A stretch of DNA of 64,000 nt from Burkholderiaceae bacterium (GCA_018261755.1 JAGTRJ010000001.1:1-64000), one strand, 5' to 3'; shown: positions 34,910 to 49,065, counted from the first letter of the stretch. The notes: generated from the sequence alone by a model not told the origin. Translations and numbers: made by a program.

Positions 34910-36061
34910 TTATATCTTCATCGTGAATTCGGCAAAATCGGCCGAATTGTCAATTTTTGGTTTAACTTCGTTGTCCTGCTTCTGGAACAGTTTGCCGGAT
35001 TCCTGTTGACCGTTATTCAGATGCCACATCAGATTGGTGGCTGAATCGGCGTACAGTAACGCGTCTTCTCGCGTAATCATACCTTCTCGGATCAGCTTGA
35101 TCAGCGCCAGTTCGAAAGTTTGCGAGCCGGGTGACAGACTCTTTTCAATCGCATCGCGAATGGCGTCGATTTCACCCTTTTCGATCAGCTCCGCCACATA
35201 TTGCGTGTTGCGCATCACTTCGACCGCGGGAACGCGGCCGCCGGTGGTGCAGCGAATCAGGCGCTGGCAGATGATGGCGCGGATGGTGGACGACAGGTCC
35301 TGCAGCAGCGATTGACGGGTTTCGATCGGATAAAAGCTGATGATGCGGTTCAATGCGTTGTAGCTGTTGTTTGCATGCAGCGTTGCCAGCACCAGATGGC
35401 CCGATTGCGCATAGGCAATGGCTGCCGACATCGTTTCCTTGTCGCGGATTTCGCCGATCAGGATGCAGTCTGGCGCCTGGCGCAGCGCATTTTTCAGTGC
35501 CAGGTTCAGCGAGGCTGTGTCAGCGCCGATTTCGCGCTGGTTGACAATCGATTTCTTGCTGCGGAACAGGTATTCGATCGGATCTTCCAGTGTCAGGATG
35601 TGGCCGGTCTGGCTCGCATTGCGCCGATCCAGCATGGCGGCGATTGTGGTCGATTTGCCCGAACCAGTGGCGCCCGCAACCAGAATCAAGCCATGCTTGA
35701 GCGTGACCAGTTCGGTCAGCGTGGTGGGCAGATTGAGGACATTCAGGTCGGGAATGTCGCTCGGAATGTAGCGAAATACGGCGGAAATGCTGCCGCGCTG
35801 GCAGAACGCGGATAACCTGAAACGACCAACCCCGGCGGCCGGAATGCCGATATTCAGCTCGTTTTCGGTCGCAAGTTTTTGCATGTCTGCCGGCGTTACC
35901 ACCTCAGACAGCAACGCACGGATGCCGGTCCATTCCAGTTTCTGATCGTTGATGGGTACCAGTTCACCGTTGATCTTCAGGTGAATCGGCGAATTAACGG
36001 CAAAAAACATGTCCGATGCACGTTGTTCCTGCATCAGTTTGAACAATCGCTGCATCGGCAT
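34910..36061 (-). CDS. pilU: Type IV pilus twitching-motility ATPase PilU
   Basis: PilU is the accessory retraction ATPase of type IV pili and works with PilT at the inner-membrane base. The 383-residue protein has Walker A GATGSGKST, the Asp box, Walker B and His box (LIGEIRDKETM, ATLHANNSYNAL). The C-terminal extension after about residue 350 favours PilU over PilT. GGAGGAA precedes the ATG. It follows dapD by 50 bp, and no other pilus gene is in the window. Confidence 0.92.
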   Translation of the reverse strand: MPMQRLFKLMQEQRASDMFFAVNSPIHLKINGELVPINDQKLEWTGIRALLSEVVTPADMQKLATENELNIGIPAAGVGRFRLSAFCQRGSISAVFRYIPSDIPDLNVLNLPTTLTELVTLKHGLILVAGATGSGKSTTIAAMLDRRNASQTGHILTLEDPIEYLFRSKKSIVNQREIGADTASLNLALKNALRQAPDCILIGEIRDKETMSAAIAYAQSGHLVLATLHANNSYNALNRIISFYPIETRQSLLQDLSSTIRAIICQRLIRCTTGGRVPAVEVMRNTQYVAELIEKGEIDAIRDAIEKSLSPGSQTFELALIKLIREGMITREDALLYADSATNLMWHLNNGQQESGKLFQKQDNEVKPKIDNSADFAEFTMKI

Positions 36062-36111
36062 GGGTTCCTCCGGCGGGAAGTGATACGGTCAAATTGCCAG
36101 CATGTGTTGCA

Positions 36112-36951
36112 TCAATCGCCGCGCAGCAGGTCGTTGATGCTGGTTTTCGCGCGCGTGCTCGCATCCACCTGCTTGACGATCACTGCGCAGTTCAGGTTGT
36201 ACTTGCCGTCTTCGGACGGCAGGCTGCCCGGCACCACGACCGAACCGGCTGGCACGCGGCCATAGCTGACTTCGCCGGTCATGCGATTGTAGATGCGGGT
36301 CGACTGGCTGATGAAGGTACCCATTGCCAGCACGCTGTTTTCTTCGACGATCACGCCTTCGACCACTTCGGAGCGGGCGCCGATGAAGCAGTTGTCCTCG
36401 ATGATGGTCGGGTTTGCCTGCATCGGTTCCAGCACGCCGCCGATGCCGACGCCACCGGACAGATGCACGTTCTTGCCAATCTGTGCACATGAGCCGACCG
36501 TGGCCCAAGTATCAACCATCGAACCTTCGCCGACATAGGCGCCGATGTTCACGAACGACGGCATCAGCACCACATTCCTGCCGATGAAACTGCCGCGGCG
36601 TACGGTCGCTGGCGGCACCACACGGAAGCCGCCCTTGGCAAAGTCATCCGCGGTGTATTGCGCGAATTTGCTCGGCACTTTGTCGTAAAATTGCATCGAG
36701 TTCATGCCGCTGGCGCCAACCGGCATCGAAACATTGTCTTCCAGCCGGAACGACAGCAAAACCGCTTTTTTCACCCACTGGTTGACGATCCATTCACCCT
36801 CGATTTTCTCTGCGACACGCAACGCGCCGCGATCTAGCATGTCAATGACGAGCAACACGGCATTGCACAATTCCTTCGGTGCGCTTGAGGGTGTAATGCT
36901 GGCACGATCTTCCCATGCCTGATCGATGTATTTTTGGAGCTGTTGAGTCAT
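36112..36951 (-). CDS. dapD: Tetrahydrodipicolinate N-succinyltransferase
   Basis: DapD transfers succinyl from succinyl-CoA to tetrahydrodipicolinate, the committed step of the succinylase route to diaminopimelate. The 279-residue protein has a C-terminal left-handed beta helix of hexapeptide repeats ([38 protein letters not shown]). Length and sequence match proteobacterial DapD. dapE and dapC lie nearby on the same strand. Confidence 0.96.
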   Translation of the reverse strand: MTQQLQKYIDQAWEDRASITPSSAPKELCNAVLLVIDMLDRGALRVAEKIEGEWIVNQWVKKAVLLSFRLEDNVSMPVGASGMNSMQFYDKVPSKFAQYTADDFAKGGFRVVPPATVRRGSFIGRNVVLMPSFVNIGAYVGEGSMVDTWATVGSCAQIGKNVHLSGGVGIGGVLEPMQANPTIIEDNCFIGARSEVVEGVIVEENSVLAMGTFISQSTRIYNRMTGEVSYGRVPAGSVVVPGSLPSEDGKYNLNCAVIVKQVDASTRAKTSINDLLRGD

Positions 36952-37039
36952 GGTGCAAAAGTCATTTCAGGGTTGAGAATGCCCTGAAACCCTTGTTTTT
37001 ACGCTGGTTTCAGGAAGAATTATATATTTATTGCAGAGG

Positions 37040-37059
37040 CTGCGCTTTTAAAAGCGCAG
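37040..37059 (+). promoter_or_regulatory. Perfect 20-bp palindrome upstream of ddh
   Basis: CTGCGCTTTTAAAAGCGCAG is a perfect palindrome without spacer. It lies in the AT-rich gap between divergent dapD and ddh, about 190 bp before ddh and 90 bp before dapD. A dimeric-regulator operator or a remnant of the insertion that brought ddh is possible. Confidence 0.6.
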
Positions 37060-37250
37060 AAAATGGCTGGTCTGACAGCATATAGCAGAACAGAATAGCC
37101 TGCTAGAATTCTAATTTTCTACTATTCCCTAATTATAATTATCTACTTTTGGACAGTCGTGCCGCCGATGAGGAAGCGACCGGGGCGACTGTCTTCTTGC
37201 AGTTGCTATTCGATTTCTCTAAACCATTTAAACATAGAAAGTTGCTTTGC

Positions 37251-38237
37251 ATGAACGACAAAATCAGAATCGGCATCGTTGGTCATGGCAATCTGGGACG
37301 TGGCGTAGAAGCTTCTATCACGCAAAACCCGGACATGAAACTGGTCGGCATTTTTACTCGTCGCAATCCTGTCGACATCAAACCTTTAACTGCTGGAGTA
37401 TCTGTGCATGCTCTCGCAGATGTCGCCAATTTCCGGAAGGATATTGACGTTATGATCCTGTGCGGCGGATCGAAGAGTGATTTACCCGAGCAGGGCCCTG
37501 CGCTCGCCGCACTTTTCAATACGGTCGATAGCTTTGACACCCATGCGAAGATTCCAGAATATTTCGATGCAGTGGACAAAGCAGCACGATCCGGCGGTTA
37601 TACCGCCATGATCGCCATGGGATGGGATCCTGGCCTGTTTTCGATCAACCGCCTCTATGGAGAAGCTGTCCTGCCCAAGGGTGATACGTATTCTTTTTGG
37701 GGATATGGCGTGAGCCAAGGACATTCCGACGCCATTCGGCGTGTTCCGGGCGTGAAGAACGCGGTTCAGTACACGGTACCATTGGAGAAGGCGATGGAAC
37801 TTGCGCGAAGCGGCTCTCGCCCCAAACTGACAACCCGCGAAAAGCATCTGCGTGATTGCTATGTGGTGCTTGCCGAAGGTGCTGATGCGGCGGCTGTCAC
37901 ACAAGCCATCGTCACGATGCCTGACTACTTCGTCGATTATGATACCAAGGTTACTTTCATCAGTGAGGATGAGCTGAAGAGCAAACATTCAGCAATGCCC
38001 CACGGAGGTTTCGTGATCCGTAGCGGTGTAACAGGTCAGGGTACGGCACAGACATTGGAATTTCGCCTTGCGCTGGGTAGCAATCCGGAGTTCACCGCAA
38101 GCACACTCGTCGCCTATGCACGGGCGGCGATTCGCATGAATCGCAAGGGCGATACGGGAGCAAAAACCGCCTTTGACGTCGCACCAGGCTTACTGTCGCC
38201 AAAGGGTGCAGCCGAATTGCGTAAGGAATTGCTCTGA
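37251..38237 (+). CDS. ddh: meso-Diaminopimelate D-dehydrogenase
   Basis: Ddh makes meso-diaminopimelate from tetrahydrodipicolinate, ammonia and NADPH in one step, bypassing DapD, DapC, DapE and DapF. The 328-residue enzyme has the Rossmann start RIGIVGHGNLGRGVEASI and the family segments MGWDPGLFSINRLY, SFWGYGVSQGHSDAIRR and MPHGGFVIR. ATG 37251 gives the usual length. It faces the opposite way to the surrounding dapC and dapD, has AT-rich flanks and is closed by its own hairpin, which suggests lateral gain. Confidence 0.94.
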   Translation: MNDKIRIGIVGHGNLGRGVEASITQNPDMKLVGIFTRRNPVDIKPLTAGVSVHALADVANFRKDIDVMILCGGSKSDLPEQGPALAALFNTVDSFDTHAKIPEYFDAVDKAARSGGYTAMIAMGWDPGLFSINRLYGEAVLPKGDTYSFWGYGVSQGHSDAIRRVPGVKNAVQYTVPLEKAMELARSGSRPKLTTREKHLRDCYVVLAEGADAAAVTQAIVTMPDYFVDYDTKVTFISEDELKSKHSAMPHGGFVIRSGVTGQGTAQTLEFRLALGSNPEFTASTLVAYARAAIRMNRKGDTGAKTAFDVAPGLLSPKGAAELRKELL

Positions 38238-38263
38238 TTCGCTGAATTTAGCGGATTGAAAAT

Positions 38264-38293
38264 AGTGCGGCAGGAAAGCGATCTTGCCGCACT
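38264..38293 (+). terminator. Bidirectional hairpin between convergent ddh and dapC
   Basis: AGTGCGGCA (38264-38272) pairs perfectly with TGCCGCACT (38285-38293) over a 12-base loop. Only short T/A runs flank it, but it sits exactly between two convergent stops. Confidence 0.72.
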
Positions 38294-38299
38294 TGCTCA

Positions 38300-39508
38300 T
38301 CATGGCTGTGTGAATCGCTGTGCAAACTCGACGATGCGCCGTGCCGCTTCCATGCATTCCTCGACCTCCGCCACCAGCGCAATCCGGATGCGGTTGGCGC
38401 CAGGATTGATGCCGTGCGCTTCACGCGCCAGATAGCTGCCCGGCAATACGGTCACATTATATTCGGCATACAATCGCCGGGCGAATTCGACATCTGACAG
38501 GCCCGTGCGCGAGTGAACGTTAGCCCACAGATAAAAGCTCGCGTCAGGCCATTGCACGTCGAGCGCCTGTTGCAGCAGCGGCGTTACCTGCCGGAACTTA
38601 GTCGCATATTGTTCGCGGTTATCAATCACATGCGCTTCGTCGTTCCAAGCAGCAACCGACGCCGCCTGCACCGGATTGCTCATCGCGCTGCCGTGATAGG
38701 TGCGGTACAGCAGGAATTTCTTGATGATTTCAGCATCCCCGGCAACAAAGCCGGAGCGCATGCCGGGTACGTTCGATCGTTTCGACAGGCTGGACAGCAT
38801 GATCAGGCGCGGGAAACCGTCGCGTCCGAGCTTGTGCGCCGCTGCCAGTCCGCCGAGCGGCGGCTGATCGCCGAAATAGATTTCGGAATAGCATTCGTCG
38901 GATGCAATGATGAAACCATATCTGTCGGACAGCGCGAACAACTCTTTCCAGTCGTCCAGCGTTAGCACGGCCCCAGTGGGGTTGCCTGGCGAGCACAGGT
39001 ACAGCAGTTGCACCCGCGACCAGACGTCGGCTGGAATGCTGCGATAGTCAGGCGCGAAGTTGCGCGCCGGATCGGCGTTGGCAAAATACGGTTCCGCGCC
39101 AGCCAGCAGCGCCGCGCCTTCATAGATCTGGTAAAACGGGTTCGGGCACAACACCAGCGCGCCGGGTTTCGGATCGATGACCGCCTGCGCCAGCGAGAAC
39201 AGCGCTTCGCGCGAGCCGAGCGTTGGCAGAATCTGGCTGACCGGCTCGACCAATGGCAAATGATAACGGCGCTCGAGCCAGCCGGCGATGGCGACGCGCA
39301 GTGCCTCGGTGCCGAGGGTGGCAGGGTAATTGGACAGCCCATTCAGGCTGTCTGTCAGCGTCTGCTTGATGAATTCCGGGGTTGGGTGGCGTGGTTCGCC
39401 CAGGCCCAGGCTGACATGCCGGTAGGCAGGGTTGGGCTGGACATCGGAAAACAGCCGGCGCAGCTTTTCGAATGGGTAAGGTTGAAGTTTGTCGAGAAGT
39501 GGGTTCAC
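38300..39508 (-). CDS. dapC: Succinyldiaminopimelate transaminase
   Basis: DapC is a PLP-dependent class I aminotransferase that forms N-succinyl-LL-diaminopimelate. The 402-residue protein has LGLGEPRHPTPEFI, the substrate/PLP segment CSPGNPTGAVL, SDECYSEIYFG and the Schiff-base lysine in SSLSKRSNVPGMRSGF. Context with dapD and dapE supports this over other aminotransferases. The start is GTG (39506-39508). Confidence 0.92.
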   Translation of the reverse strand: MNPLLDKLQPYPFEKLRRLFSDVQPNPAYRHVSLGLGEPRHPTPEFIKQTLTDSLNGLSNYPATLGTEALRVAIAGWLERRYHLPLVEPVSQILPTLGSREALFSLAQAVIDPKPGALVLCPNPFYQIYEGAALLAGAEPYFANADPARNFAPDYRSIPADVWSRVQLLYLCSPGNPTGAVLTLDDWKELFALSDRYGFIIASDECYSEIYFGDQPPLGGLAAAHKLGRDGFPRLIMLSSLSKRSNVPGMRSGFVAGDAEIIKKFLLYRTYHGSAMSNPVQAASVAAWNDEAHVIDNREQYATKFRQVTPLLQQALDVQWPDASFYLWANVHSRTGLSDVEFARRLYAEYNVTVLPGSYLAREAHGINPGANRIRIALVAEVEECMEAARRIVEFAQRFTQP

Positions 39509-39657
39509 AGTACAGAATTTCCAGAAAAATCAATGCCAGAGTGTCGTTGACGCAATACCATATCAAAACCTCATCGCGATATACACCGACGGTCGTGCCA
39601 TATTAGCAGGACAAGGCTGTGTGTGGTGCGAGGCAGAACGATTTGGAGGTGACCTCA

Positions 39658-39828
39658 ATGCCATTGGTGCGCTGGAGCGACAAATTCTGCATTGAATGAG
39701 CGCCGAATAACCGATCCTGCTCCGCTGGACGTACGGCGCTTGCCTTTCTGAAGTCCTGGCAGATCGGCCACGTGATGGCCGAAGACCTGAAACTAGGCCT
39801 GTTTCTTGCCCAGAAAAAGGATTCATGA
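39658..39828 (+). pseudogene. Probable internally deleted bacteriohemerythrin remnant
   Basis: An excellent ribosome site GGAGGT (39645-39650) lies 7 bp before ATG 39658. The frame reads MPLVRWSDKFCIE and hits TGA at 39697, then continues in the same frame to FLKSWQIGHVMAEDLKLGLF and a stop at 39828. The two ends resemble the start (WSD-F) and the last helix (FL-W--H----D) of bacteriohemerythrins, which are normally about 130 residues. The four-helix middle with most iron ligands is missing. The family assignment is tentative. Confidence 0.5.
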
Positions 39829-39962
39829 ATTTTGTTTGCCGGAAAATTGTCCGGTTACGATGGATTGTAACGATGCCGATGATATGATGGCAGCCTGTTC
39901 ATGCCACCGAAAGAATATGTTGGTTATTCTTTAACGGATAAAAGCTGATAACCGTCGGTAAC

Positions 39963-42900
39963 GTGCTACTAACCTCAATCAAATTAACCGGATTCAAATC
40001 TTTTGTCGATCTCACCAATTTCCAGGTGAAGGGACAACTGGTTGGCGTTGTCGGCCCGAATGGTTGCGGCAAGTCGAACATCATCGATGCCGTACGCTGG
40101 GTGCTGGGTGAATCGCGCGCATCGGAGTTGCGTGGCGAGTCGATGCAAGATGTGATTTTCAACGGCTCGACCGGGCGCAAGCCGGCAGGTCGGGCGTCGG
40201 TCGAACTGGTGTTCGACAATTCGCTCGGCAAGGTGTCCGGTCAGTGGGGGCAGTATGCCGAGATCGCGGTCCGGCGTGTGCTGGCGCGCGATGGCACTTC
40301 CAGTTATTTCATCAACAATCAGGCGGTTCGACGGCGCGATATCCAGGATATTTTCATGGGCACCGGCCTAGGGCCGCGTGCCTACGCCATCATCGGCCAG
40401 GGCATGATTTCGCGCATCATCGAGGCGCGGCCGGATGAATTGCGGATATTTCTCGAAGAGGCGGCCGGTGTTTCGCGTTACAAGGAGCGCCGCCGGGAAA
40501 CGGAAAACCGTCTGCACGACACGCGGGAAAACCTGCAGCGGGTCGAGGATATCCGACGGGAACTGGAAACCAATCTGGAGAAGCTCGAAGGTCAGGCCGA
40601 AGTCGCGCGCAAATACCATGCTCTTCAGACAGAACAGGATGAAAAACAGAAACTGCTGTGGCTGATCCGCAGAAATGAAGCGGAAGCGGAGCGGGAAAGA
40701 GTTTTTCGGGAAGTCGAACAGGCGCAAAACGGACTGGAAGCGCAAACAGCGGAACTGCGCCGGCTGGAGGCTGCGCTGGAACAGTTGCGGCAAGCGCATT
40801 TCGCCGCCGGCGATCGGATGCATCAGGCGCAGGGGCATCTGTACCAGACCAATTCGGAAATCGGCAGTCTGGAAGCGCAGATCCGTTTTGTGCTTGAGTC
40901 GCGCAGCCGGATGCAGGCCCAGATCAATGCATTGGCCAAGCAGCAGGATCAGTGGCGGCAGCAGGGCGTACGCCAGCAGGAAGAACTGGCTGAGGCTGGC
41001 CAGCGACTGGATGAGCTTGGCGAGCGCGCGCAGCAGGCGCAGGAATTGTTGCAACAACAAAGCGAAACCCTGCCAACGCACGAGCAGGCTTGGCGCGAAG
41101 CACAGGAAAAAACGGGTGGTTTGCGTACGGGCATCATGCAGGTTCAGCAGCAGATCGAATTGGCCTCGACCCATCATCGCAATGCTTCCGGCATGCTGGC
41201 GTCACTGGTAACGCGGCGCGAGCGTCTGGGCCGGGAAAGCAGCGAATTGCAGGCGCCGGATGCGTACCAGCTGGCGGAATTGTCGGCGCAGCAGGAAGAA
41301 ACGCGGATGATGCTGCAGGAAGAGCAGCTCCGGATTGAAACGTTGCGCGAACAGCGCGCTGCACTTGAAATCAGCCGCCGCGCCGCACAAGACGCACTCG
41401 ATGCGGAAAACGCCGGTCTGGCGAAACTGGAAGCGCGTCTGGCGGCGCTCAAACAGTTGCAGCAAAACGTGCAATCCCAGGGTAAGGTGCAGCCGTGGCT
41501 GGACCGGCACGAACTGGGCGCCTTGCCTCGTCTGTGGCAAAAACTGGAGATCGAACCGGGCTGGGAAACGGCGCTGGAAGCCGTTTTGCGCGAGCGCATT
41601 TCGGCCTTGCAGGTTTCAAACCTTGATTGGGCCAAGGCATTTCTGAATGATGCGCCGCCGGCCAAGCTTGCGTTTTATACGTCGGCGAGCAGGGATCTTG
41701 CGGGTACGGATGCAACCATGGCGGCACCCATGACGGAGTTGACGCCTTTGCTGAGTTTGCTCAGGTTAAACGACGCTGGTCTTGACGCACTGTTGCACGA
41801 CTGGTTGCAGTGCGTGTTCATTGTGGTCGATACGGCCACCGCCTTTTCCCTGCGCGAAAAGTTGCCTGCGGGTGGTTGCCTGGTCACCCGGGAGGGGCAT
41901 CTTGTCGGCAAGCACAGCATGCAGTTTTATGCCCCGGATTCGGAGCAGGACGGCATGATGGCGCGCCGGCAGGAAATTGAACATCTCGATCGTCAGCAGC
42001 ATGTGCAAAGACGGCAGGCCGAAGAAGCGCGGGCGCGTCTGGCTCAGGAAGATGTGGCGCTGGCGCAATGCGGACGTCAGCTGAAGGATGCGCACCAGAA
42101 TGCCGATACCTTGACCAAAGTCGCGCACGAAACGCAGATTGCCGTGGTCAAACTGTCCGAAATGCGGCAGCGTTTCGAGCAGCGCAGCACGCAGATTCAG
42201 GCGGATCTGACGGAAATACGTGAACAGGAAGCGGCGCAACAGCAGGACATGTCCGAAGCCGAACTGCGGCTCGAACAGCTGGACGTTGCGCTGGCTGAAG
42301 CACAGGAACGGTACGAACAATGCCAGACGGATTTTCTGCTGAAGGAACAAACGCTGAATGAAGCGCGGCAGAAACTGCGCGACTGCGAGCGTGCGGCGCA
42401 GGAAGCGGAATTCGCCACCAAATCGCAGCACAACCGGATAGAAGAACTCCAGCGCAGCATCACCACGGCACAACAGCAGGCGGAAAAGCTGCTGGCCGAC
42501 ATGCAGCAGGGACAGCTGGAACTGGAAACGCTCGATGACCAGGCCGCGCAGGCCGGATTGCAGACACTGCTGAATACGCGCATCGATCAGGAACGCGTGC
42601 TGGCGGATGCGCGCAATGAACTGGAACAGCTTTCAAAGCAGCTGCGAACGGCGGAAGAGGCGCGCCTGGCTGCCGAGCGTGGACTGCAACCGCAGCGTGA
42701 CCGGATTGTCGAGTTGCAGCTCAAGGAACAGGCGGCGCGCCTGAATCAGGAGCAGTACACGCAGCAGCTGGCTGAAGCACAGGCGGATGAATCGGCGCTG
42801 GCGCAAAAATTGTCGGCTGAGATGAAAGCGCCATCGCTGCAGGGTGAAGTGACGCGTCTTTCCAACGCGATTGCTGCTTTGGGCGCTGTCAATCTGGCCG

Positions 42901-43501
42901 CACTGGACGAATTGGTGCTAGCATCGGAGCGCAAACGTTTTCTGGATGCGCAGCACGCGGACTTGTCGGAAGCCATCGGCACGCTGGAGGACGCAATTCG
43001 CAGGATAGATCGGGAAACGCGCGAACTGCTGCAAGATACCTTCGACAAGGTAGACCGGCATTTTGCAGAGTTGTTCCCGGTACTGTTCGGCGGCGGCCAG
43101 GCGAAGCTGACGATGACTGGCGATGAAATTCTCGATGCGGGCGTGCAGGTAATGGCGCAACCGCCGGGCAAGAAGAATGCAACCATTCATCTGCTGTCGG
43201 GCGGTGAGAAGGCGCTGACGGCGATTGCGCTGGTATTTGCAATGTTTCAGCTCAATCCGGCGCCGTTTTGTCTGCTGGACGAGGTGGATGCGCCACTGGA
43301 CGATGCGAACACGGAACGATTCTGCAAGATGGTCAAGAGAATGTCGGCCAACACGCAGTTTCTGTTCATTTCGCACAACAAGATAGCAATGGAAATGGCA
43401 CAGCAATTGATAGGTGTAACCATGCAGGAACAAGGGGTGTCGCGTATTGTCGTGGTGGATCTGGAATCCGCCGCAGAATTTGCTTCAGAGGTGCAAGCAG
43501 C

Positions 43502-43505
<4 letters not shown>
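39963..43505 (+). CDS. smc: Chromosome partition protein SMC
   Basis: SMC compacts and separates chromosomes as an ATP-driven dimer. The 1180-residue protein has Walker A GPNGCGKSN and long Gln/Glu-rich coiled coils on both sides of a hinge (about 500-650). At the C-terminus are the signature LSGGEKALTAIAL and Walker B FCLLDEVDAPLDD. The start is GTG, giving MLLTSIKLTGFKSF. The stop overlaps the start of zipA by 4 bp. Some betaproteobacteria use SMC rather than MukB, consistent with the lineage. Confidence 0.96.
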
Positions 43506-46691
<3,186 letters not shown>

Positions 46692-46692
<1 letters not shown>

Positions 46693-47576
46693 TGAAGAAA
46701 GTAACCAAAGCAGTCTTCCCCGTGGCGGGCCTAGGAACCCGTTTTCTCCCAGCCTCCAAGGCGCAGCCGAAGGAAATGCTGACCGTGGTGGACAAGCCGC
46801 TGGTGCAATACGCGGTGGAGGAAGCGATCGAGGCGGGCATCACCGAAATGATTTTCATCACCGGCCGCAACAAGCGCGCGATCGAAGATCATTTCGACAA
46901 GGCCTACGAACTGGAAACGGAACTGGCAGCCGCGGGCAAAATCGATTTGCTCGAACAGGTGCAAAACATCCTGCCCAAACACATATCCTGCGTTTATATC
47001 CGTCAGCCATCGCCGCTCGGACTGGGACATGCGGTGTTGTGCGCCAAGCCGGTCATTGGCGATGAACCGTTCGCGGTCGTACTTGCCGACGATTTGATGG
47101 ACCCGAAGCCGGGCACGCCGAATGTGCTGGCGCAGATGGTGGGAATATACGATCGCGAGGGTACAAGCATGGTTGCGGTGAAGAACGTGCCGCACGCGAG
47201 CACCAGCAAGTACGGTATCGTCAGCGTTGATCCATACAAGCCCAAGCTTGAACGGATTACCCAGATCATTGAAAAACCGGCTCCCGAGCATGCGCCCTCC
47301 AATCTGGCAGTGGTCGGGCGTTATGTGCTCAACAGCAGCATATTTGCGCATCTGGAAGGGCTGGGCAAAGGCGCAGGCGGCGAGATTCAGTTGACTGACG
47401 GTATTTCAGCCTTGCTGGCGGCCGAACCTGTGATGGCATACCGTTATGCCGGAAGAAGGTATGATTGCGGTTCGAAGATCGGTTACCTGAAAGCCAGCAT
47501 TGCGCTGGGGTTGAAACATCCGGATGTTGGCCAGGAACTTTCCGAATACCTTGATGAAATTACTTCCAGCAACTGA
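46692..47576 (+). CDS. galU: UTP-glucose-1-phosphate uridylyltransferase
   Basis: GalU makes UDP-glucose for lipopolysaccharide, exopolysaccharide and galactose metabolism. The 294-residue enzyme starts [18 protein letters not shown], the nucleotide-binding loop of this class, and has [13 protein letters not shown] and VLADDLMD. Its ATG shares one base with the ligA stop, so it is coupled to the smc-zipA-ligA unit. def follows after 3 bp. Confidence 0.95.
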
Positions 47577-47579
47577 GAT

Positions 47580-48122
47580 ATGAGCATTCGACCAATACTG
47601 AAGATGGGCGATCTGCGCTTATTGCGCAGGGCAGAGCCCGTGCGCAAATTCGACACGCCGGAATTGCACGAACTGATTGCCGACATGTTCGAAACGATGG
47701 CGGCGGCCGATGGCGCCGGTCTGGCTGCGCCGCAAATCGGCATCAACCAGCAACTGGTGATTATTGGCTTTAACCAGAATGGGCGTTATCCGGAGGCAGA
47801 GGCGATACCGGAAACGGTGCTGATCAATCCGCTGATAACGCCAATCGGCGACGAAGTCGAGGAAGCCTGGGAAGGCTGCCTGTCCGTGCCGGGGATGCGC
47901 GGCATGGTGCCGCGCTGGGCCAGGCTGCGCTACGAAGCATTTGACCAGTTCGGCCAGAAAATTTCGCGCGAAGTGGATGGTTTTCACGCGCGCGTGGTGC
48001 AGCATGAATGCGACCATCTGGGCGGCATCCTGTATCCGATGCGGATGCGCGATTTGATGCGCTTCGGGTTCAATGACGCGCTGTTTCCGTGGGTTGACCA
48101 CGGTGCAGAAGAGCGCGGCTGA
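47580..48122 (+). CDS. def: Peptide deformylase
   Basis: Def removes the formyl group from nascent proteins. The 180-residue metalloenzyme has all three motifs: [19 protein letters not shown] and QHECDHLGG, supplying Cys and two His metal ligands and the catalytic Glu. It is not beside fmt, the usual partner, and may be one of several paralogues. It is the last gene of the plus-strand run. Confidence 0.93.
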   Translation: MSIRPILKMGDLRLLRRAEPVRKFDTPELHELIADMFETMAAADGAGLAAPQIGINQQLVIIGFNQNGRYPEAEAIPETVLINPLITPIGDEVEEAWEGCLSVPGMRGMVPRWARLRYEAFDQFGQKISREVDGFHARVVQHECDHLGGILYPMRMRDLMRFGFNDALFPWVDHGAEERG

Positions 48123-48126
48123 CGAT

Positions 48127-48906
48127 TCAACGGCCGGCGAAAGCCGGCTTTTTTTTCGCCAGGAAGCTGGAATAGCCGTTGCGGTAATCGTCGGTATCGA
48201 AGCAGTCGAAGCACTCCAGATATTCATCCTGCGTGATGGCGCCCGGATCGGACAACCGGCGCACGAATTTCTTGTGCCAGCGCGCCACCAGCGGTGCGCC
48301 ATCAGCAATCCGCTTCGCCGCCAGCAATGCTTCGGCTTCGACCTGCGCATCTGGCACGATGCGCGTCACCAGCCGTTTTTCCTTCGCTTCCTGCGCGTCG
48401 AAGATGCGGCCTTCAAGCAGGATTTCGAGCGCCACGTCAGCTCCGGTCAGGCGGATGATTGATGTCAGCTCAGGATAGGCCATGGCCAGACCGAGGTGCT
48501 TGACCGGCGCGCCGAAACGGCTTGATTCGCCGCAGATGCGGATATCGCACAGCGACGCGATTTCCAGCCCGCCGCCGATGCAGATGCCGTGAATTTGCGC
48601 CACCAGCGGTACCGGGCAGGCCGCTAGCGTGGCAGCCGCGGTATGCATCGCAATCCCGTATTCGACCCCCTGTTGCCGGTTGGCGCGCAGTTGCGAAAAT
48701 TCGGCGATGTCGCAGCCGGATGAAAACGCCTTTTCGCCTGCGCCGCGGATGATGATGCAGCGCAAGGTGTCATCGAACGACAATGCCTCGATTTCATTCG
48801 TCAGTTGCCGCCACATCGCCAGCGTGATCGCATTCAGATGTTCGTGCCGGTTGAGGGTGACGGTGGTGATGAAGCCATCGTGCTGCACTTGAATCAGTTC
48901 GGACAT
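48127..48906 (-). CDS. Enoyl-CoA hydratase/isomerase family protein
   Basis: The 259-residue crotonase-fold protein has the oxyanion-hole segments AFSSGCDIAEF and HGICIGGGLEIASLCDI. The position of the first hydratase glutamate is not obvious, so it could be an isomerase or another crotonase member. ATG 48904-48906 is used because the 49-residue upstream extension is unlike the family. It converges with def and is probably monocistronic. Confidence 0.88.
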   Translation of the reverse strand: MSELIQVQHDGFITTVTLNRHEHLNAITLAMWRQLTNEIEALSFDDTLRCIIIRGAGEKAFSSGCDIAEFSQLRANRQQGVEYGIAMHTAAATLAACPVPLVAQIHGICIGGGLEIASLCDIRICGESSRFGAPVKHLGLAMAYPELTSIIRLTGADVALEILLEGRIFDAQEAKEKRLVTRIVPDAQVEAEALLAAKRIADGAPLVARWHKKFVRRLSDPGAITQDEYLECFDCFDTDDYRNGYSSFLAKKKPAFAGR

Positions 48907-48994
48907 GGCGCAAGAGTGAAGAAGAGAATGCGTTCGAGGATACTGTAATTTCGGTGGCAGTGGCAACTTTTGCCGCCGGTTCAAGTGCCAGAAT

Positions 48995-49065
48995 ATACTT
49001 CGTACAGTATGTCTGAGGGGCGCCAGAATGCTTGGCCTGGCGCATGTTTTCATGCATATACCCCC
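48995..49065 (-). repeat. Dispersed 71-bp intergenic repeat, copy I
   Basis: On the minus strand it runs from GGGGGTATATGC through GCGCCAGGCCAAGC and TCTGGCGCC to ATACT-GTACGA-AGTAT, exactly 71 bp. The middle is diverged, but GCCA/TGGC pairing is kept. It lies between divergent genes. Confidence 0.75.

Noticed and set aside
43268-43501. Longer N-terminus for ZipA
   Set aside because: It would overlap the conserved ATPase end of SMC. The membrane-anchor start at 43502 fits the family.
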